64,000 bases of DNA from Acidobacteriota bacterium (GCA_019347945.1 JAHWKK010000004.1:124001-188000); one strand, 5' to 3'. Counted from the stretch's first letter, positions 51,118 to 59,884 are shown. Notes: a model not told the origin generated them from the sequence alone. Numbers and translations are program-made.

Positions 51118-52773
51118 TCAGGTGCGGTCGAGCCGCTTCGCCGAACCTTCGATCGGAAGAATCGTGAGAACGAGCGAGATTGCGAGCGCGGCCACGATCG
51201 GAATGACGACGGCGGCGATCGATCCGCGGGTCTCGACGGCGAACACGATCTTCAGAACGAATCGCTGCATCGGCCGCGCGAAGAGCACCATCATCAGGCC
51301 GACGTAGAGAAGCGAGATCGCCATGTAGCCGAACCCGCCGAGCGAGAGCGCCACCTCGAGCGGATTGTCCGAGTCGAGTCTCGGGTTCCTCGCCCCCATC
51401 CCCACACCGAGGGCAACGAGGGTGAACGTGATCACGACGGACGACGGAATCGTGTACGCCCAGATCAGAGGACTCGCATCGAGCAGCGTGTTTGCGAAAA
51501 CTGTCAGCAGCAGAGCCAGAACGGTGAGTGGCGCCGCGTATGCGAGAGCCTTCACCCAGAGCAGGCGCCGCATCGACAGCGGAGAGCTGCGGATCAGCCA
51601 GAACTGCCGCCCCTCCGCGGTCAGCGAGGGATACGCGAAGCGAAGACAGATCGCCGCGATCACGAATCCGCTCATCCCGAGATTGAGCCAGGCGAGAATC
51701 GCCGCGCGGGCATCCCCTTCGAGCGGCATCATCTGAATGTTGTAGAGATAAATGATCAGAAGCGCCGCCATCATCATTAGCTGTGACCATTGCGCCGCGT
51801 CTCGTGTGACGACCTTCAGCTCCTTGCCGAGAATTGCCCTCGTCGCGGGCTTCAGTCCCTGGGCGAGCCTGTCGAAGACCCTCGAGATCGGACTCGCTCC
51901 GATCATCTGCGGAGAAGAGGTCTCCCGCGCGCGAACCCACGCGTCGAAGTACACACGCCATGAGATCAATCCGTAGATGACGAAAAGCAGCAGGGCGAGA
52001 ACGAGCAGATCGTAATCGAATCGCCAGCTCGAACCTGCGAGCAGCCGTCCTTCGATCGAGCTCGCCAGCCAGTGGCCAGGCCATCGCTGCGCCTCGGGAA
52101 AGGTGATCGTCTCGAGAACGACGCGAAGCTCATCGGTCTGAATGTCGCCGAACAGCCGTTCTGGTCGCGCGAGCCGGAAGCCGATCACCGCGAGCGAGAT
52201 GACTACGATTCCGAGCGTGGCCGCGATCTGCTGCACGTGACGCACCGGGAAAAACCGGACCAGAACGACGATCAGAATGGCCGCGAGACTGACGGGAATC
52301 GTGAGCAGGACGAGCAGCTCGATCGTCGTCATCAGAACGAAAGCGAATCCGGCCGAGTATTGAATGCCGAGAGCAACGATCGGAGGAAGCAGAAAGAAGA
52401 ATACGAGCCAGGAGCTCTGAATGAACGTCGTTGTCCACCGTCGCAGCGCGATTGCCAGCGGTGTAGTCGGTGAGGAGTGATAGAGCTCGAGCGAGAGATC
52501 GTTGAAGAGCGAACCGATCGAGGTCGTCATCGCCGAGAACAGCAGCGTCATCGTGGCGATGAGGAAGAGAAGACCCAGAATGTTCTCCAGAAGGCCGATC
52601 GCGAAGAAGGGCGTCGCCGCCTCGATTCCCGCGACGAGATCGAACAGCTTTCGAAAAAGAGCGAAGTCCGCCACGAGAAAGAGTGCGAACATCGCGGCCA
52701 CGAGACTCACCCGCGTGGCCATTGCCGCGTCAGCGGGACGGAATCGAGCCAGGGCGAGTCGAAGCGGCCACAT
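51118..52773 (-). CDS. ABC-2-type exporter permease without adjacent ATPase
   Basis: 551 residues with about twelve hydrophobic segments in two halves, for example VSLVAAMFALFLVADFALF and LVVLALLLFVIYGLISWRVY. The stretch YPSLTAEGRQFWLIRSSPLS is typical of putative ABC exporter membrane subunits. No ATPase gene flanks it on either side in this window. Upstream lies a repeat-rich gap; downstream a 260-base gap precedes vapBC. The export substrate is unknown. Confidence 0.82.
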   Translation of the reverse strand: MWPLRLALARFRPADAAMATRVSLVAAMFALFLVADFALFRKLFDLVAGIEAATPFFAIGLLENILGLLFLIATMTLLFSAMTTSIGSLFNDLSLELYHSSPTTPLAIALRRWTTTFIQSSWLVFFFLLPPIVALGIQYSAGFAFVLMTTIELLVLLTIPVSLAAILIVVLVRFFPVRHVQQIAATLGIVVISLAVIGFRLARPERLFGDIQTDELRVVLETITFPEAQRWPGHWLASSIEGRLLAGSSWRFDYDLLVLALLLFVIYGLISWRVYFDAWVRARETSSPQMIGASPISRVFDRLAQGLKPATRAILGKELKVVTRDAAQWSQLMMMAALLIIYLYNIQMMPLEGDARAAILAWLNLGMSGFVIAAICLRFAYPSLTAEGRQFWLIRSSPLSMRRLLWVKALAYAAPLTVLALLLTVFANTLLDASPLIWAYTIPSSVVITFTLVALGVGMGARNPRLDSDNPLEVALSLGGFGYMAISLLYVGLMMVLFARPMQRFVLKIVFAVETRGSIAAVVIPIVAALAISLVLTILPIEGSAKRLDRT

Positions 52774-52897
52774 CGGGAGGAGAGTCTAAGCGGGCTGTTC
52801 CGCAAATCGAAAGCCCGAGAGAACCGGTTGAGGTCGCGCCAGCCTCTTCAACCGCGATTTACGAGCTTCCCCGGACACGGTCGACGCCTTCACAACT

Positions 52898-53009
52898 CGT
52901 CATTCTGCGCCCTGCGCAGCGCCGGCGAAGAATCTGGGCGGGGGATCGTGAGTCACATTGCCGCTCACTCGCCACTTTCTCTCACGAGCCTGCCCCCAGA
53001 TCCTTCGCC
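52898..53009. repeat. Decayed palindromic intergenic element
   Basis: CGTCATTCTG (52898) and GAAGAATCTGGGCGGGGG (52927-52944) face CCCCCAGATCCTTCGCC (52993-53009), which is nearly its reverse complement. This resembles the dispersed elements with GTCATTCTG and CTCAGGATGAC ends that recur in several phyla. About 50 bases separate the arms. No coding sequence is seen in the whole 52774-53366 gap. Confidence 0.6.
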
Positions 53010-53090
53010 GTCGGACTTCGACCTTTTGCAGCGCTTCGCTTGGCCTGATGTCCCACCCTGCAAGGTCCCTCGCTTGCCCACCCGACCGCC

Positions 53091-53290
53091 CGCTCGGGAC
53101 GACGTCGGTTGGAGTATGGGGTGCGGAGTTTTGCGGGCTCCGGTTTTTATTTCCGCTTCACGGGCGCGTTGCGTCGGTCAATCGCTCAGGATGATGTTGG
53201 TTTGAGTACGCGAGTTCGGTTGTTTCTGCAATCACGGGTGTCATTTCCGCTTCACCGGCGCGTTGCGTCGGTCAATCGCTCAGGACGACG
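53091..53290. repeat. Tandem 94-bp repeat, about two copies
   Basis: A 48-base block, TTTCCGCTTCA...CGCTCAGGA, occurs at 53149-53196 and again at 53243-53290 with three mismatches, 94 bases apart. Each is preceded by GACGACGTCGG or GATGATGTTGG, and the CGCTC(A/G)GGA core also starts near 53091. The first half of each unit is more diverged. Confidence 0.75.
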
Positions 53291-53366
53291 AGGGGAAAGC
53301 TTTTCGACGCTGCTGCCGCTGCCGGGCTCGCGGCGATAGCTTCCCTTTGGCGCGATCGGGGGCATA

Positions 53367-54461
53367 ATGGCGACTCGGCGGGCGACCGAAGAGAAGACGA
53401 TGGCTACGACCTGCGTACTCTGCAGCAACCCGGTCTCGGGCGGACGGATCCTGTGCGATTCCTGCGATCGGCCGCGCAGAAAGGCACCGCCCGTCCTGGA
53501 TCCGACTCCGGCGGCTGCGCCGGGGACCGGCCGGCTCGAGGGGCTGGTCGAGGTCCTCAATGCGGGGCGTGTCGCCGCGCTCCTGATCCGGTCGGGGGAC
53601 GTCGTTGCCGCGACGGAGATGGCGCGCCAGCTCTTTTCGGAGCTCGAGGGAGGGATCAGCGCGGAGTCTCTGAGGGCTGGTCTCTCGCTCGACGTGAGCA
53701 CGCTCGTCGATGGACGCCGCAGCGCCGTCGTGCACGGTCGCCCTCGACGGCTCCACGTGGTGTCGCTCGACGCTGACACCCGCGTCGTCGTCTTCGAGCC
53801 GGACGAGCCCGTCGACGTGGCGACGGCCGGGCTCGAGTTCATCCGGGAGGCGGTCGTGGTGCCGCTGAGGTCCCTCAGTCAGTCGCTCGAGGCCGCGGGG
53901 AAGCGACCGGGCGCTCCCCAGCTGTTGCGCGACGCCGCCACGGTGATCGATCAGTCGCTGTCGACGCTGGAGTTGTCGACCGATATCGGTGAGCAGCGGG
54001 GCGAGCCGGACTCGCTTCCGACGCTCCTCGAAAATCTCCGGGAGCGATTCCATTCGGTCGCCGAGCGGAAGCAGACGACGATCCGGATCGATATGCCCGC
54101 CGAGCCCGCAAAGTTCGCCGACATCCGCGGGCTCGGAGAGGCGCTCGCAATCTATGTCGAAAATGCGCTCCGCTACGTTCCTTCGGGCGGGCAGATCGTG
54201 CTCGGTGTCCGGACGATGGACCACAAGGGCTCGCCGATCCTCCTCTTCTTCGTCATGGACAACGGCCCGATCGTTCCGGAGGAGTATCGCGATGTGATCT
54301 TCGACCCCGGGTTCGTCTGGGATCCGAAGTCCGACGTCAGGACCGGGAAGGATCTGGACCAGTGTCGCCGCTTCGTGAGAAAACACGGCGGCAAAGCGTG
54401 GGTGGAATCCCGGACGGGAAAAGCTTGTACATTTTTCATGAGCGTACCGAATCAGGCATGA
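53367..54461 (+). CDS. Zinc-ribbon protein with HATPase_c domain (histidine-kinase-like)
   Basis: 364 residues from ATG 53367; a second in-frame ATG at 53400 would remove 11 residues and start at ATTCVLCSNP. The N-terminus has a C-x2-C...C-x2-C zinc ribbon (CVLCSNPVSGGRILCDSC). A PAS-like or sensory region is possible at about 60-160. A GHKL ATPase follows (LGEALAIYVENALRYVPSGG N-box, VMDNGPIV G1 box). No H-box is clear. It may be a kinase without transmembrane segments; its partner is not adjacent. Confidence 0.78.
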   Translation: MATRRATEEKTMATTCVLCSNPVSGGRILCDSCDRPRRKAPPVLDPTPAAAPGTGRLEGLVEVLNAGRVAALLIRSGDVVAATEMARQLFSELEGGISAESLRAGLSLDVSTLVDGRRSAVVHGRPRRLHVVSLDADTRVVVFEPDEPVDVATAGLEFIREAVVVPLRSLSQSLEAAGKRPGAPQLLRDAATVIDQSLSTLELSTDIGEQRGEPDSLPTLLENLRERFHSVAERKQTTIRIDMPAEPAKFADIRGLGEALAIYVENALRYVPSGGQIVLGVRTMDHKGSPILLFFVMDNGPIVPEEYRDVIFDPGFVWDPKSDVRTGKDLDQCRRFVRKHGGKAWVESRTGKACTFFMSVPNQA

Positions 54462-54940
54462 GAAACAGGCTGAAAATCCTCGTCGTATTGCTCGTCGCGG
54501 GCTCCTGCGCCGCGACAGCCGCGACCGATCGGGCCCCGATCACGGTCCAGTCGATCGTCGAAGAGATCAACCTCCGGCGGGTCGGAGAGGGCCTGCCGCC
54601 GCTGAGAGCCGACGAGCGGCTTCACCTCGCCGCGATGGATCGGATCGAGGATATGGAAGACCGCGTCTACTGGGGGCATCGTCACCCGATCGAAGGGGGA
54701 AGCCCCTTCGTCTGGCTCCACCCTCGCGGCTATCTTTATCGTACGGCGGGTGAGAATCTTGCCGCGGGATTCGAAACCGCGGAGGTTCTGGTGGACTCGT
54801 GGATGGCCTCGCCGGGGCACCGGGACAACATTCTCTCTCCCCTCTTCGAGGATGTCGGTGTCGCCGAAATCGATGGGGGGACCATCGGAAGGCTCAACGG
54901 AAAGTCGATCGTCGTCCTCTTTGCCAGCGAAAAGCGCTGA
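54458..54940 (+). CDS. Secreted CAP-domain (SCP/PR1) protein
   Basis: 160 residues from ATG 54458, which overlaps the previous stop by four bases. A signal peptide (LKILVVLLVAGSCAATA) precedes a CAP domain: IVEEINLRRVGEGLPPLRAD, the His in YWGHRHP, and SWMASPGHRDNILSPLFEDV, which is the family's most conserved stretch. Bacterial CAP proteins are exported, with unknown or peptidase-like roles. Confidence 0.88.
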   Translation: MRNRLKILVVLLVAGSCAATAATDRAPITVQSIVEEINLRRVGEGLPPLRADERLHLAAMDRIEDMEDRVYWGHRHPIEGGSPFVWLHPRGYLYRTAGENLAAGFETAEVLVDSWMASPGHRDNILSPLFEDVGVAEIDGGTIGRLNGKSIVVLFASEKR

Positions 54941-54979
54941 TTTTTGCAGTCTACGGCGTGAGAACCTCCGATTTTGGGG

Positions 54980-55007
54980 GTGACAATCCGAACGAGGGGG
55001 ATATAAT
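54980..55007 (+). promoter_or_regulatory. Sigma-70-type promoter
   Basis: GTGACA, 16 bases, then a perfect TATAAT (55002-55007). It lies in a 310-base gap between the CAP gene and tRNA-Arg; the transcript could carry the small reading frame below, the tRNA and tadA. Confidence 0.65.
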
Positions 55008-55029
55008 ACGGGCTGAAGGGAGACGGGCC

Positions 55030-55152
55030 TTGAGCAGACTCGCGATGGTCGAAGAGGAGCAGCCGGGGTGTCCGTCGACCAGCCTGAAGGTCTCCTTCCA
55101 CCGACGTTTCGACTTCAATCTTGCGCGGCACCTACGGTTGGTCACTGCCTGA
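55030..55152 (+). CDS. Possible 40-residue protein or leader
   Basis: A TTG with GAAGGGAGA eight bases upstream opens 40 codons (RLAMVEEEQPGCPSTSLKVS...). No family is recognised. It follows a good promoter, so it may be a small gene or a leader of an unknown RNA. Weak evidence. Confidence 0.3.
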   Translation: MSRLAMVEEEQPGCPSTSLKVSFHRRFDFNLARHLRLVTA

Positions 55153-55250
55153 ACACCCGACCCTTCCCTGGCCAACCGTGGGACCGCGCAGGCTTTTCTT
55201 CCAGGGGAATTCCGACTTGCGGCTGACGGGTTAAGTGTCGCTGCGCCAGG

Positions 55251-55326
55251 GCACCCTTAGCTTAATGGATAGAGCACCTGACTACGGATCAGGAGGTTCC
55301 AGGTTCGAGTCCTGGAGGGTGCACCA
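55251..55326 (+). tRNA. tRNA-Arg (anticodon ACG)
   Basis: 76 bases with encoded CCA. GCACCCT pairs with AGGGTGC; the anticodon loop is CTACGGA. ACG needs conversion of A34 to inosine to read CGU, CGC and CGA. The gene for the enzyme, tadA, begins 26 bases downstream. Confidence 0.97.
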
Positions 55327-55351
55327 ACTTCCCTGAGAGGCGGCAAACTCA

Positions 55352-55855
55352 TTGAAAGCTGAACCCCCCCTGGCCCAGGACCCTCGAGATGTCCGATGGC
55401 TGGAGCAGGCCCTGGATCTCGCGCTCGAGGCGGCTGCTGCCGGCGAGGCACCCGTCGGTGCGATCATCGTCGACGCTTCGGGGGAGGTGATCGGCCGGGG
55501 GCGCAACCGGCGCGAGGCCGACGGAGATCCTCTGGCGCACGCGGAGCTGATCGCCATTCATGAGGCTTCGCGACGCGTCGGAGACTGGAGGCTCGACGGC
55601 TCGACGATGTACGTCACGCTGGAGCCGTGCGCCATGTGCGCAGGAGCGATCGTCAACGCGCGGATCCGCAGGCTGGTTTTCGGGGCATCGGATCCGAAAG
55701 CGGGCTTCTGCGGGTCGCTCGGCAACCTCGTTCAGGACCCTCGTTTGAATCATCGCGTGGAGCTTCTGGGGGGTGTCGAGGCGGAGCGCTGCGGCGCGAT
55801 TTTGACCGAATTCTTCAGGAAGCTCAGAGACTCCGGAAGAGCCTCCGAGAATTGA
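55352..55855 (+). CDS. tadA: tRNA(adenine34) deaminase TadA
   Basis: 167 residues from TTG 55352. The cytidine-deaminase zinc motifs are AHAELIAIHEA (HAE) and LEPCAMCAGAIVNARI (PCxxC). DPKAGFCGSLGNLVQDPRLN is typical of TadA. It makes inosine 34 in tRNA-Arg(ACG), the tRNA gene just upstream. There is no better start near; GAGAGG lies 11 bases upstream. Confidence 0.95.
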   Translation: MKAEPPLAQDPRDVRWLEQALDLALEAAAAGEAPVGAIIVDASGEVIGRGRNRREADGDPLAHAELIAIHEASRRVGDWRLDGSTMYVTLEPCAMCAGAIVNARIRRLVFGASDPKAGFCGSLGNLVQDPRLNHRVELLGGVEAERCGAILTEFFRKLRDSGRASEN

Positions 55856-55893
55856 ACGGGCCTCGGTTCCGTTGACGGCTGACTGACGGTTGC

Positions 55894-55986
55894 GGAGAGA
55901 TGGCAGAGTGGTTGAATGCGGCGGTCTCGAAAACCGTTGTGCGGGAAACCCCCGTACCGAGGGTTCGAATCCCTCTCTCTCCGCCA
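55894..55986 (+). tRNA. tRNA-Ser (anticodon CGA)
   Basis: 93 bases with encoded CCA. GGAGAGA pairs with TCTCTCC, the anticodon loop is TCTCGAAAA, and the long variable arm is that of a serine tRNA. Confidence 0.97.
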
Positions 55987-56012
55987 GTTTTTTCATTGGA
56001 TCTTTGAAGTGC

Positions 56013-56103
56013 GGAGAGATGTCCGAGTGGCTTAAGGAGCACGCTTGGAAAGCGTGTGTAGGGTAACCCCCTACCGTGGGTTCGAATCCCACTCTCTCCG
56101 CCA
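56013..56103 (+). tRNA. tRNA-Ser (anticodon GGA)
   Basis: 91 bases with encoded CCA. The same GGAGAGA acceptor as the previous tRNA, anticodon GGA in CTTGGAAAG, long variable arm. It is 26 bases after the first tRNA-Ser. Confidence 0.97.
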
Positions 56104-56122
56104 TTCCGATCTTCGCTGGAAT

Positions 56123-56222
56123 GAGTCCGGGCCCTGTGCAGCGGGAGCGCCGAACCTCGTCAGGTCCGGAAGGAAGCAGCGATAAGGCAGCCAACCCGCG
56201 TGCCGCAGGCTAACCCGGGCTC
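56123..56222 (+). ncRNA. ffs: Signal recognition particle RNA (4.5S type)
   Basis: About 100 bases. The SRP apical-loop signature GTCAGGTCCGGAAGGAAGCA (with GCGATAAGG) is present, and the outer arms pair (AGTCCGGGCC with ACCCGGGCT). Small bacterial form without an Alu domain. It lies between tRNA-Ser and dnaX, a common location. Ends are approximate. Confidence 0.93.
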
Positions 56223-56255
56223 TTTCGAACGAAGATCAGCGGATCCAACAACACG

Positions 56256-57797
56256 ATGAGCTACCAGGCGCTCGCCCGAAAATACCGACCACAAACCTTC
56301 GAGGACATCCTCGGGCAGGAATCGGTCGTCCAGACGCTCCGCAACTCGATCGAAGGAGACCGGATTCATCAGGCCTACCTCTTTTCCGGAGTGCGAGGAG
56401 TGGGAAAAACCAGCGCGGCGCGCATCTTCGCCAAGGCGCTGAACTGTCGGAAGGGCCCGACCGCCACCCCCTGCAACGAGTGCGTTGCCTGCCGCGAGAT
56501 CACCGAGGGGATCGACCTCGACGTACGGGAGATCGACGCTGCCACGTATACACAGGTCGAAAGCATCCGGGATCTCCGGGAGGTCTCGCAGTTCCAGCCG
56601 GCCCGCGACCGCTACCGGATTTTCATCATCGATGAGGCACACATGCTCTCGACGGCGGCGTGGAACGCGCTGCTCAAGCTGATCGAAGAGCCCCCGCCGC
56701 ACGTCATTTTCGTTCTTGCGACGACCGAGCTCCAGAAAGTTCCGCAGACGATCACCTCCCGCGTGCAGAAGTTCACATTTCGCCGGATCTCGCGTGAAGA
56801 GCTGCATCAGCGTCTGGCGGACATCTGCCGGACGGAAGGGATCGAAGTCGAGGATGAAGCGCTCGCCATCCTCGCCAGGAGAGGTGACGGCAGCGTCCGG
56901 GATGCGATCTCTCTCCTCGATCAGGCGATCGCATTCAGCGGATCGTCACTTTCCGCACCGGAAGTCGCGCAGGCCCTCGGTCTGTCGGATCAGGGCTTCT
57001 TCGGGCGGCTGCTCGACTCGATCGACCGTGGCGACATGCCGGCGATCGTCGAGCAGATGGACGAAGCCGCCGAGGCAGGACGGGACTTCAAGCTGCTGTA
57101 CCGGGACCTGCTCGGCTTTCTCCGCACGCTGCTTCTCGTGAGTGTCGGCGCTCCTTCCGGCCCGGAGGAGGATTCGGAGACGGCCTCGTTGCGGGATCTC
57201 TCGAGCCGTTTCGACTCGAGCGAGATCCTGAGGTTGATGAACGTGCTGATCCGGGACGACGAGCTCGTGACGCGCTCGGAGCAGCAACGGCTCGTGGTCG
57301 AGCTGAGCCTTCTCAAGGCAGCGATGCTCCCGCGGCTGCGCGAGATCGAGGAAGCGGTGTCCGGCTCGCCCGCGCCGCAGCCGCGGCGGGAACGTCCGGC
57401 GAAAGCGGATGCGGCGGTAACAGCGGCTCGTCCGGGCAGCAAGGCGACCCGCGCTACGGGACCGTCGCTGCAGACCTTCATCGCGAAGGTCTCGGAAGAG
57501 AAGAGGCTCGCCGGGCAGTACCTCGGTATGGCCGCGTCATCCCGAGTGGACGAAGATACGATCGAGCTCCTCTTCGATGAACAGAATGAGATCGCCCGCG
57601 AAACGCTTGCCGCCGATGACACGAGCGAAGTGCTGACCCGGGTCGCTGCGGAAGTTTTCGGGCGGCCGATGAAGATCGTGATCGGGAGCAGGGAACAGAT
57701 CGAGAAGAAGGCGGAGGCGGATCGGGCTGCTCCGGACGACGATCCGGTGCTCAAGGCATTCGCACGGCATCTCGGTGGCGAAGTCGTCAGAGAGTGA
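56256..57797 (+). CDS. dnaX: DNA polymerase III subunit gamma/tau
   Basis: 513 residues, clamp loader ATPase. MSYQALARKYRPQTFEDILG is canonical. Walker A is GVRGVGKTSAARIFAK, the zinc site is CRKGPTATPCNECVAC and the Walker B is IFIIDEAHMLSTAAWN. The tail after about residue 370 is Ala/Pro/Lys-rich, and the C-terminal domain ends DPVLKAFARHLGGEVV. Length is between gamma and E. coli tau; no obvious slippery heptamer was seen. Confidence 0.96.
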   Translation: MSYQALARKYRPQTFEDILGQESVVQTLRNSIEGDRIHQAYLFSGVRGVGKTSAARIFAKALNCRKGPTATPCNECVACREITEGIDLDVREIDAATYTQVESIRDLREVSQFQPARDRYRIFIIDEAHMLSTAAWNALLKLIEEPPPHVIFVLATTELQKVPQTITSRVQKFTFRRISREELHQRLADICRTEGIEVEDEALAILARRGDGSVRDAISLLDQAIAFSGSSLSAPEVAQALGLSDQGFFGRLLDSIDRGDMPAIVEQMDEAAEAGRDFKLLYRDLLGFLRTLLLVSVGAPSGPEEDSETASLRDLSSRFDSSEILRLMNVLIRDDELVTRSEQQRLVVELSLLKAAMLPRLREIEEAVSGSPAPQPRRERPAKADAAVTAARPGSKATRATGPSLQTFIAKVSEEKRLAGQYLGMAASSRVDEDTIELLFDEQNEIARETLAADDTSEVLTRVAAEVFGRPMKIVIGSREQIEKKAEADRAAPDDDPVLKAFARHLGGEVVRE

Positions 57798-57812
57798 AAG
57801 AAGGAGTCGAAG

Positions 57813-58112
57813 GTGAATATCAAGAAGATGATGAAGCAGGCGCAGCAGATGCAGCAGCAGATGCAGGAGAAGCTCGGGGAGATCAGGGTCGAGGGAACCG
57901 CCGGAGGCGGGATGGTGACGGTCGAGCTTTCGGGGCACCGCGAGCTGCTTTCGCTGAAGATCGAAAAGGAAGCCGTCGATCCGGATGACGTCGAAATGCT
58001 GCAGGATCTCATCGTTGCAGCGATCAACGATGCCGGTCGAAAGGTCGAGGAAGCGGTCGAAGGCGAAATGGGTGGTCTCGCCGGGAGCCTCGGTTTGCCG
58101 GGTATGTTCTGA
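57813..58112 (+). CDS. ybaB: YbaB/EbfC nucleoid-associated protein
   Basis: 99 residues from GTG 57813 with GAAGGAG upstream. The N-terminal helix MKQAQQMQQQMQEKLGEIRV and the SLKIEKEAVDPDDVEMLQDL segment are typical. A dimeric DNA-binding protein, commonly encoded between dnaX and recR, as here. Confidence 0.95.
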   Translation: MNIKKMMKQAQQMQQQMQEKLGEIRVEGTAGGGMVTVELSGHRELLSLKIEKEAVDPDDVEMLQDLIVAAINDAGRKVEEAVEGEMGGLAGSLGLPGMF

Positions 58113-58115
58113 TTC

Positions 58116-58709
58116 ATGGCCGCGCCTCCACTGGCCAATCTCATCAACGAGTTGAGCCGCCTCCCCGGCATCGGATCCCGCAGCGCGCAGCGGCTCGCCT
58201 ACAGCATTCTCAGGAAGCCGAGAGCCGACGCCGAGGCGCTCGCGCACGCGATTCTCGAAGTGCGGGAGAAGATCGTCCGCTGCAGTCGGTGCAACAATCT
58301 GACGGATGTCGATCCGTGCAGCTACTGCACGGATGCGCGAAGGGATCAGACGATACTCTGCGTCGTGGAAGAGGCCTGGGACATCGCATCGATCGAGGCG
58401 GCCTCCGAGTTCCATGGCCTGTATCACGTGCTGCTCGGGGCGCTCTCTCCACTGAAGGGGATCGGTCCGGGGGACATCGACGTGGCCGGTGTCGTCTCGC
58501 GGGTCCGGGACGGAGAGGTCCGGGAGGTGATCGTGGCGACCAACCCGAACGTCGAGGGGGAGGCGACCGCCCATCATCTCGCAGCGGAGCTCCGCGCGGC
58601 GGAGGTGAAGGTGACGCGGCTCGCGTTCGGCCTTCCGGTCGGCGGCGATCTCGAGTACGCGGATCACGTGACGATGTCGCGTGCGCTGTCGGGCCGGAGG
58701 GAGATGTGA
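58116..58709 (+). CDS. recR: Recombination protein RecR
   Basis: 197 residues. Helix-hairpin-helix LSRLPGIGSRSAQRLAY, the four-Cys zinc finger CSRCNNLTDVDPCSYC, and the TOPRIM domain ILCVVEEAWDIASIEA with LLGALSPLKGIGPGDI are all present. It works with RecF (also in the window) and RecO in gap repair. Confidence 0.97.
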   Translation: MAAPPLANLINELSRLPGIGSRSAQRLAYSILRKPRADAEALAHAILEVREKIVRCSRCNNLTDVDPCSYCTDARRDQTILCVVEEAWDIASIEAASEFHGLYHVLLGALSPLKGIGPGDIDVAGVVSRVRDGEVREVIVATNPNVEGEATAHHLAAELRAAEVKVTRLAFGLPVGGDLEYADHVTMSRALSGRREM

Positions 58710-58774
58710 GCTGGTGTCCTCCGACCGCGTCCATGTGTTATAAGTTGACCGCAATTCGTGGGACCCGTAAATAG

Positions 58775-59272
58775 ATGAGCCCTCCTGATCTGGTCATGTA
58801 CGAGGAGGAGTACCAGCAGATTCGGGAGATTCTCGAACGTCTGCGGAGTGACTCCAACGCCAAGTTCACCTTTCTTGTCGACAAGAACGGTCAGCAGATC
58901 GCTTCGTCCGGCGACATGGCGGGAGTCGACGCCACCTCGCTCGCTTCGCTGACCGCCGGCAACGTCGCCGCCACCGACGGTCTGGCCAAGCTGATCGGCG
59001 AGAAGGAATTCTCGATCCTGTTCCACGAGGGCGAGCGGGACAACATTCACATCTCGCTCGTCGCCAGACGCGTCATCCTCGTGGTCATCTTCGATGAACG
59101 CTCGTCGCTCGGTCTGGTCCGGCTCAGAGTCAAAAAAGGATCGCAGGAGCTGGAGCGTGTTTTCGAAGTGCTCGTCGAAAAAGCCGAGAGGGAAGGACCC
59201 GCCGCTGCACACTTCGACTCCCCGTTTGCCGAGATCACCGATGAAGACATCGACAGCTTGTTCAGTGAATAG
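58775..59272 (+). CDS. mglB: Roadblock/LC7-domain protein, MglB-like
   Basis: 165 residues. The roadblock core is FTFLVDKNGQQIASSGD and LGLVRLRVKKGSQELERVF. Homologous MglB proteins are GTPase-activating partners of MglA at cell poles. It lies 21 bases upstream of mglA. The C-terminus has an extra acidic extension (EITDEDIDSLFSE). Confidence 0.9.
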   Translation: MSPPDLVMYEEEYQQIREILERLRSDSNAKFTFLVDKNGQQIASSGDMAGVDATSLASLTAGNVAATDGLAKLIGEKEFSILFHEGERDNIHISLVARRVILVVIFDERSSLGLVRLRVKKGSQELERVFEVLVEKAEREGPAAAHFDSPFAEITDEDIDSLFSE

Positions 59273-59293
59273 GAAGCCTCGGGAAGAACTGTC

Positions 59294-59884
59294 GTGACAT
59301 TCATCAACCTTGCTGCCAGAGAGATCAACTGCAAGATCGTCTACTACGGTCCCGGTCTATGCGGGAAGACGACTAACCTCCAGTGGATCTACGACAAGAC
59401 CAACCCTCAGGCGAAAGGGAAGCTGATCTCGCTCGCCACCGAGACCGACCGGACGCTGTTCTTCGACTTTCTCCCGCTCGATCTCGGAACCGTTCGTGGC
59501 TTCAAGACGCGCTTTCATCTCTACACGGTGCCCGGTCAGGTTTTTTACGATGCCTCGCGAAAGCTCATCCTCAAAGGCGTCGACGGAGTGATCTTCGTCG
59601 CAGATTCTCAGGAAGCCCGGATGGACGCGAACATCGAGTCGCTGCAGAACCTCGAACAGAACCTGAATGAACAGGGGTACGACCTCAAGACGATCCCGTA
59701 CGCGCTTCAGATGAACAAGCGGGATCTTCCTACCGCCATACCCGTGGAAGAGATGTACAAGCAGTTGAATTACAAGGGCGAGCCGTCCTTCGAAGCCGTG
59801 GCCCCGAATGGAGTCGGCGTATTCGATACGCTCAAGGCCGTGGCAAAGCTCGTGCTGACGGATCTCAAGAAGAAGCAGTCCTGA
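59294..59884 (+). CDS. mglA: Ras-like GTPase MglA
   Basis: 196 residues from GTG 59294. P-loop [18 protein letters not shown]; the switch region is [20 protein letters not shown] with [13 protein letters not shown], lacking the usual Ras DTAGQ, as in bacterial MglA; base recognition is MNKRDLP. In Myxococcus it sets leading-pole identity for motility. No motility genes are otherwise seen here, so motility or general polarity could be its role. Confidence 0.95.
   Translation: MTFINLAAREINCKIVYYGPGLCGKTTNLQWIYDKTNPQAKGKLISLATETDRTLFFDFLPLDLGTVRGFKTRFHLYTVPGQVFYDASRKLILKGVDGVIFVADSQEARMDANIESLQNLEQNLNEQGYDLKTIPYALQMNKRDLPTAIPVEEMYKQLNYKGEPSFEAVAPNGVGVFDTLKAVAKLVLTDLKKKQS

Noticed and set aside
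52477-53205. Frame beginning in the antisense of the ABC permease and running through the repeat gap
   Set aside because: Highly charged, repetitive and without family resemblance; the gap is better explained by repeats.
56375-56682. Short frames inside dnaX that could be read as separate genes
   Set aside because: They are out-of-frame within a fully conserved dnaX.
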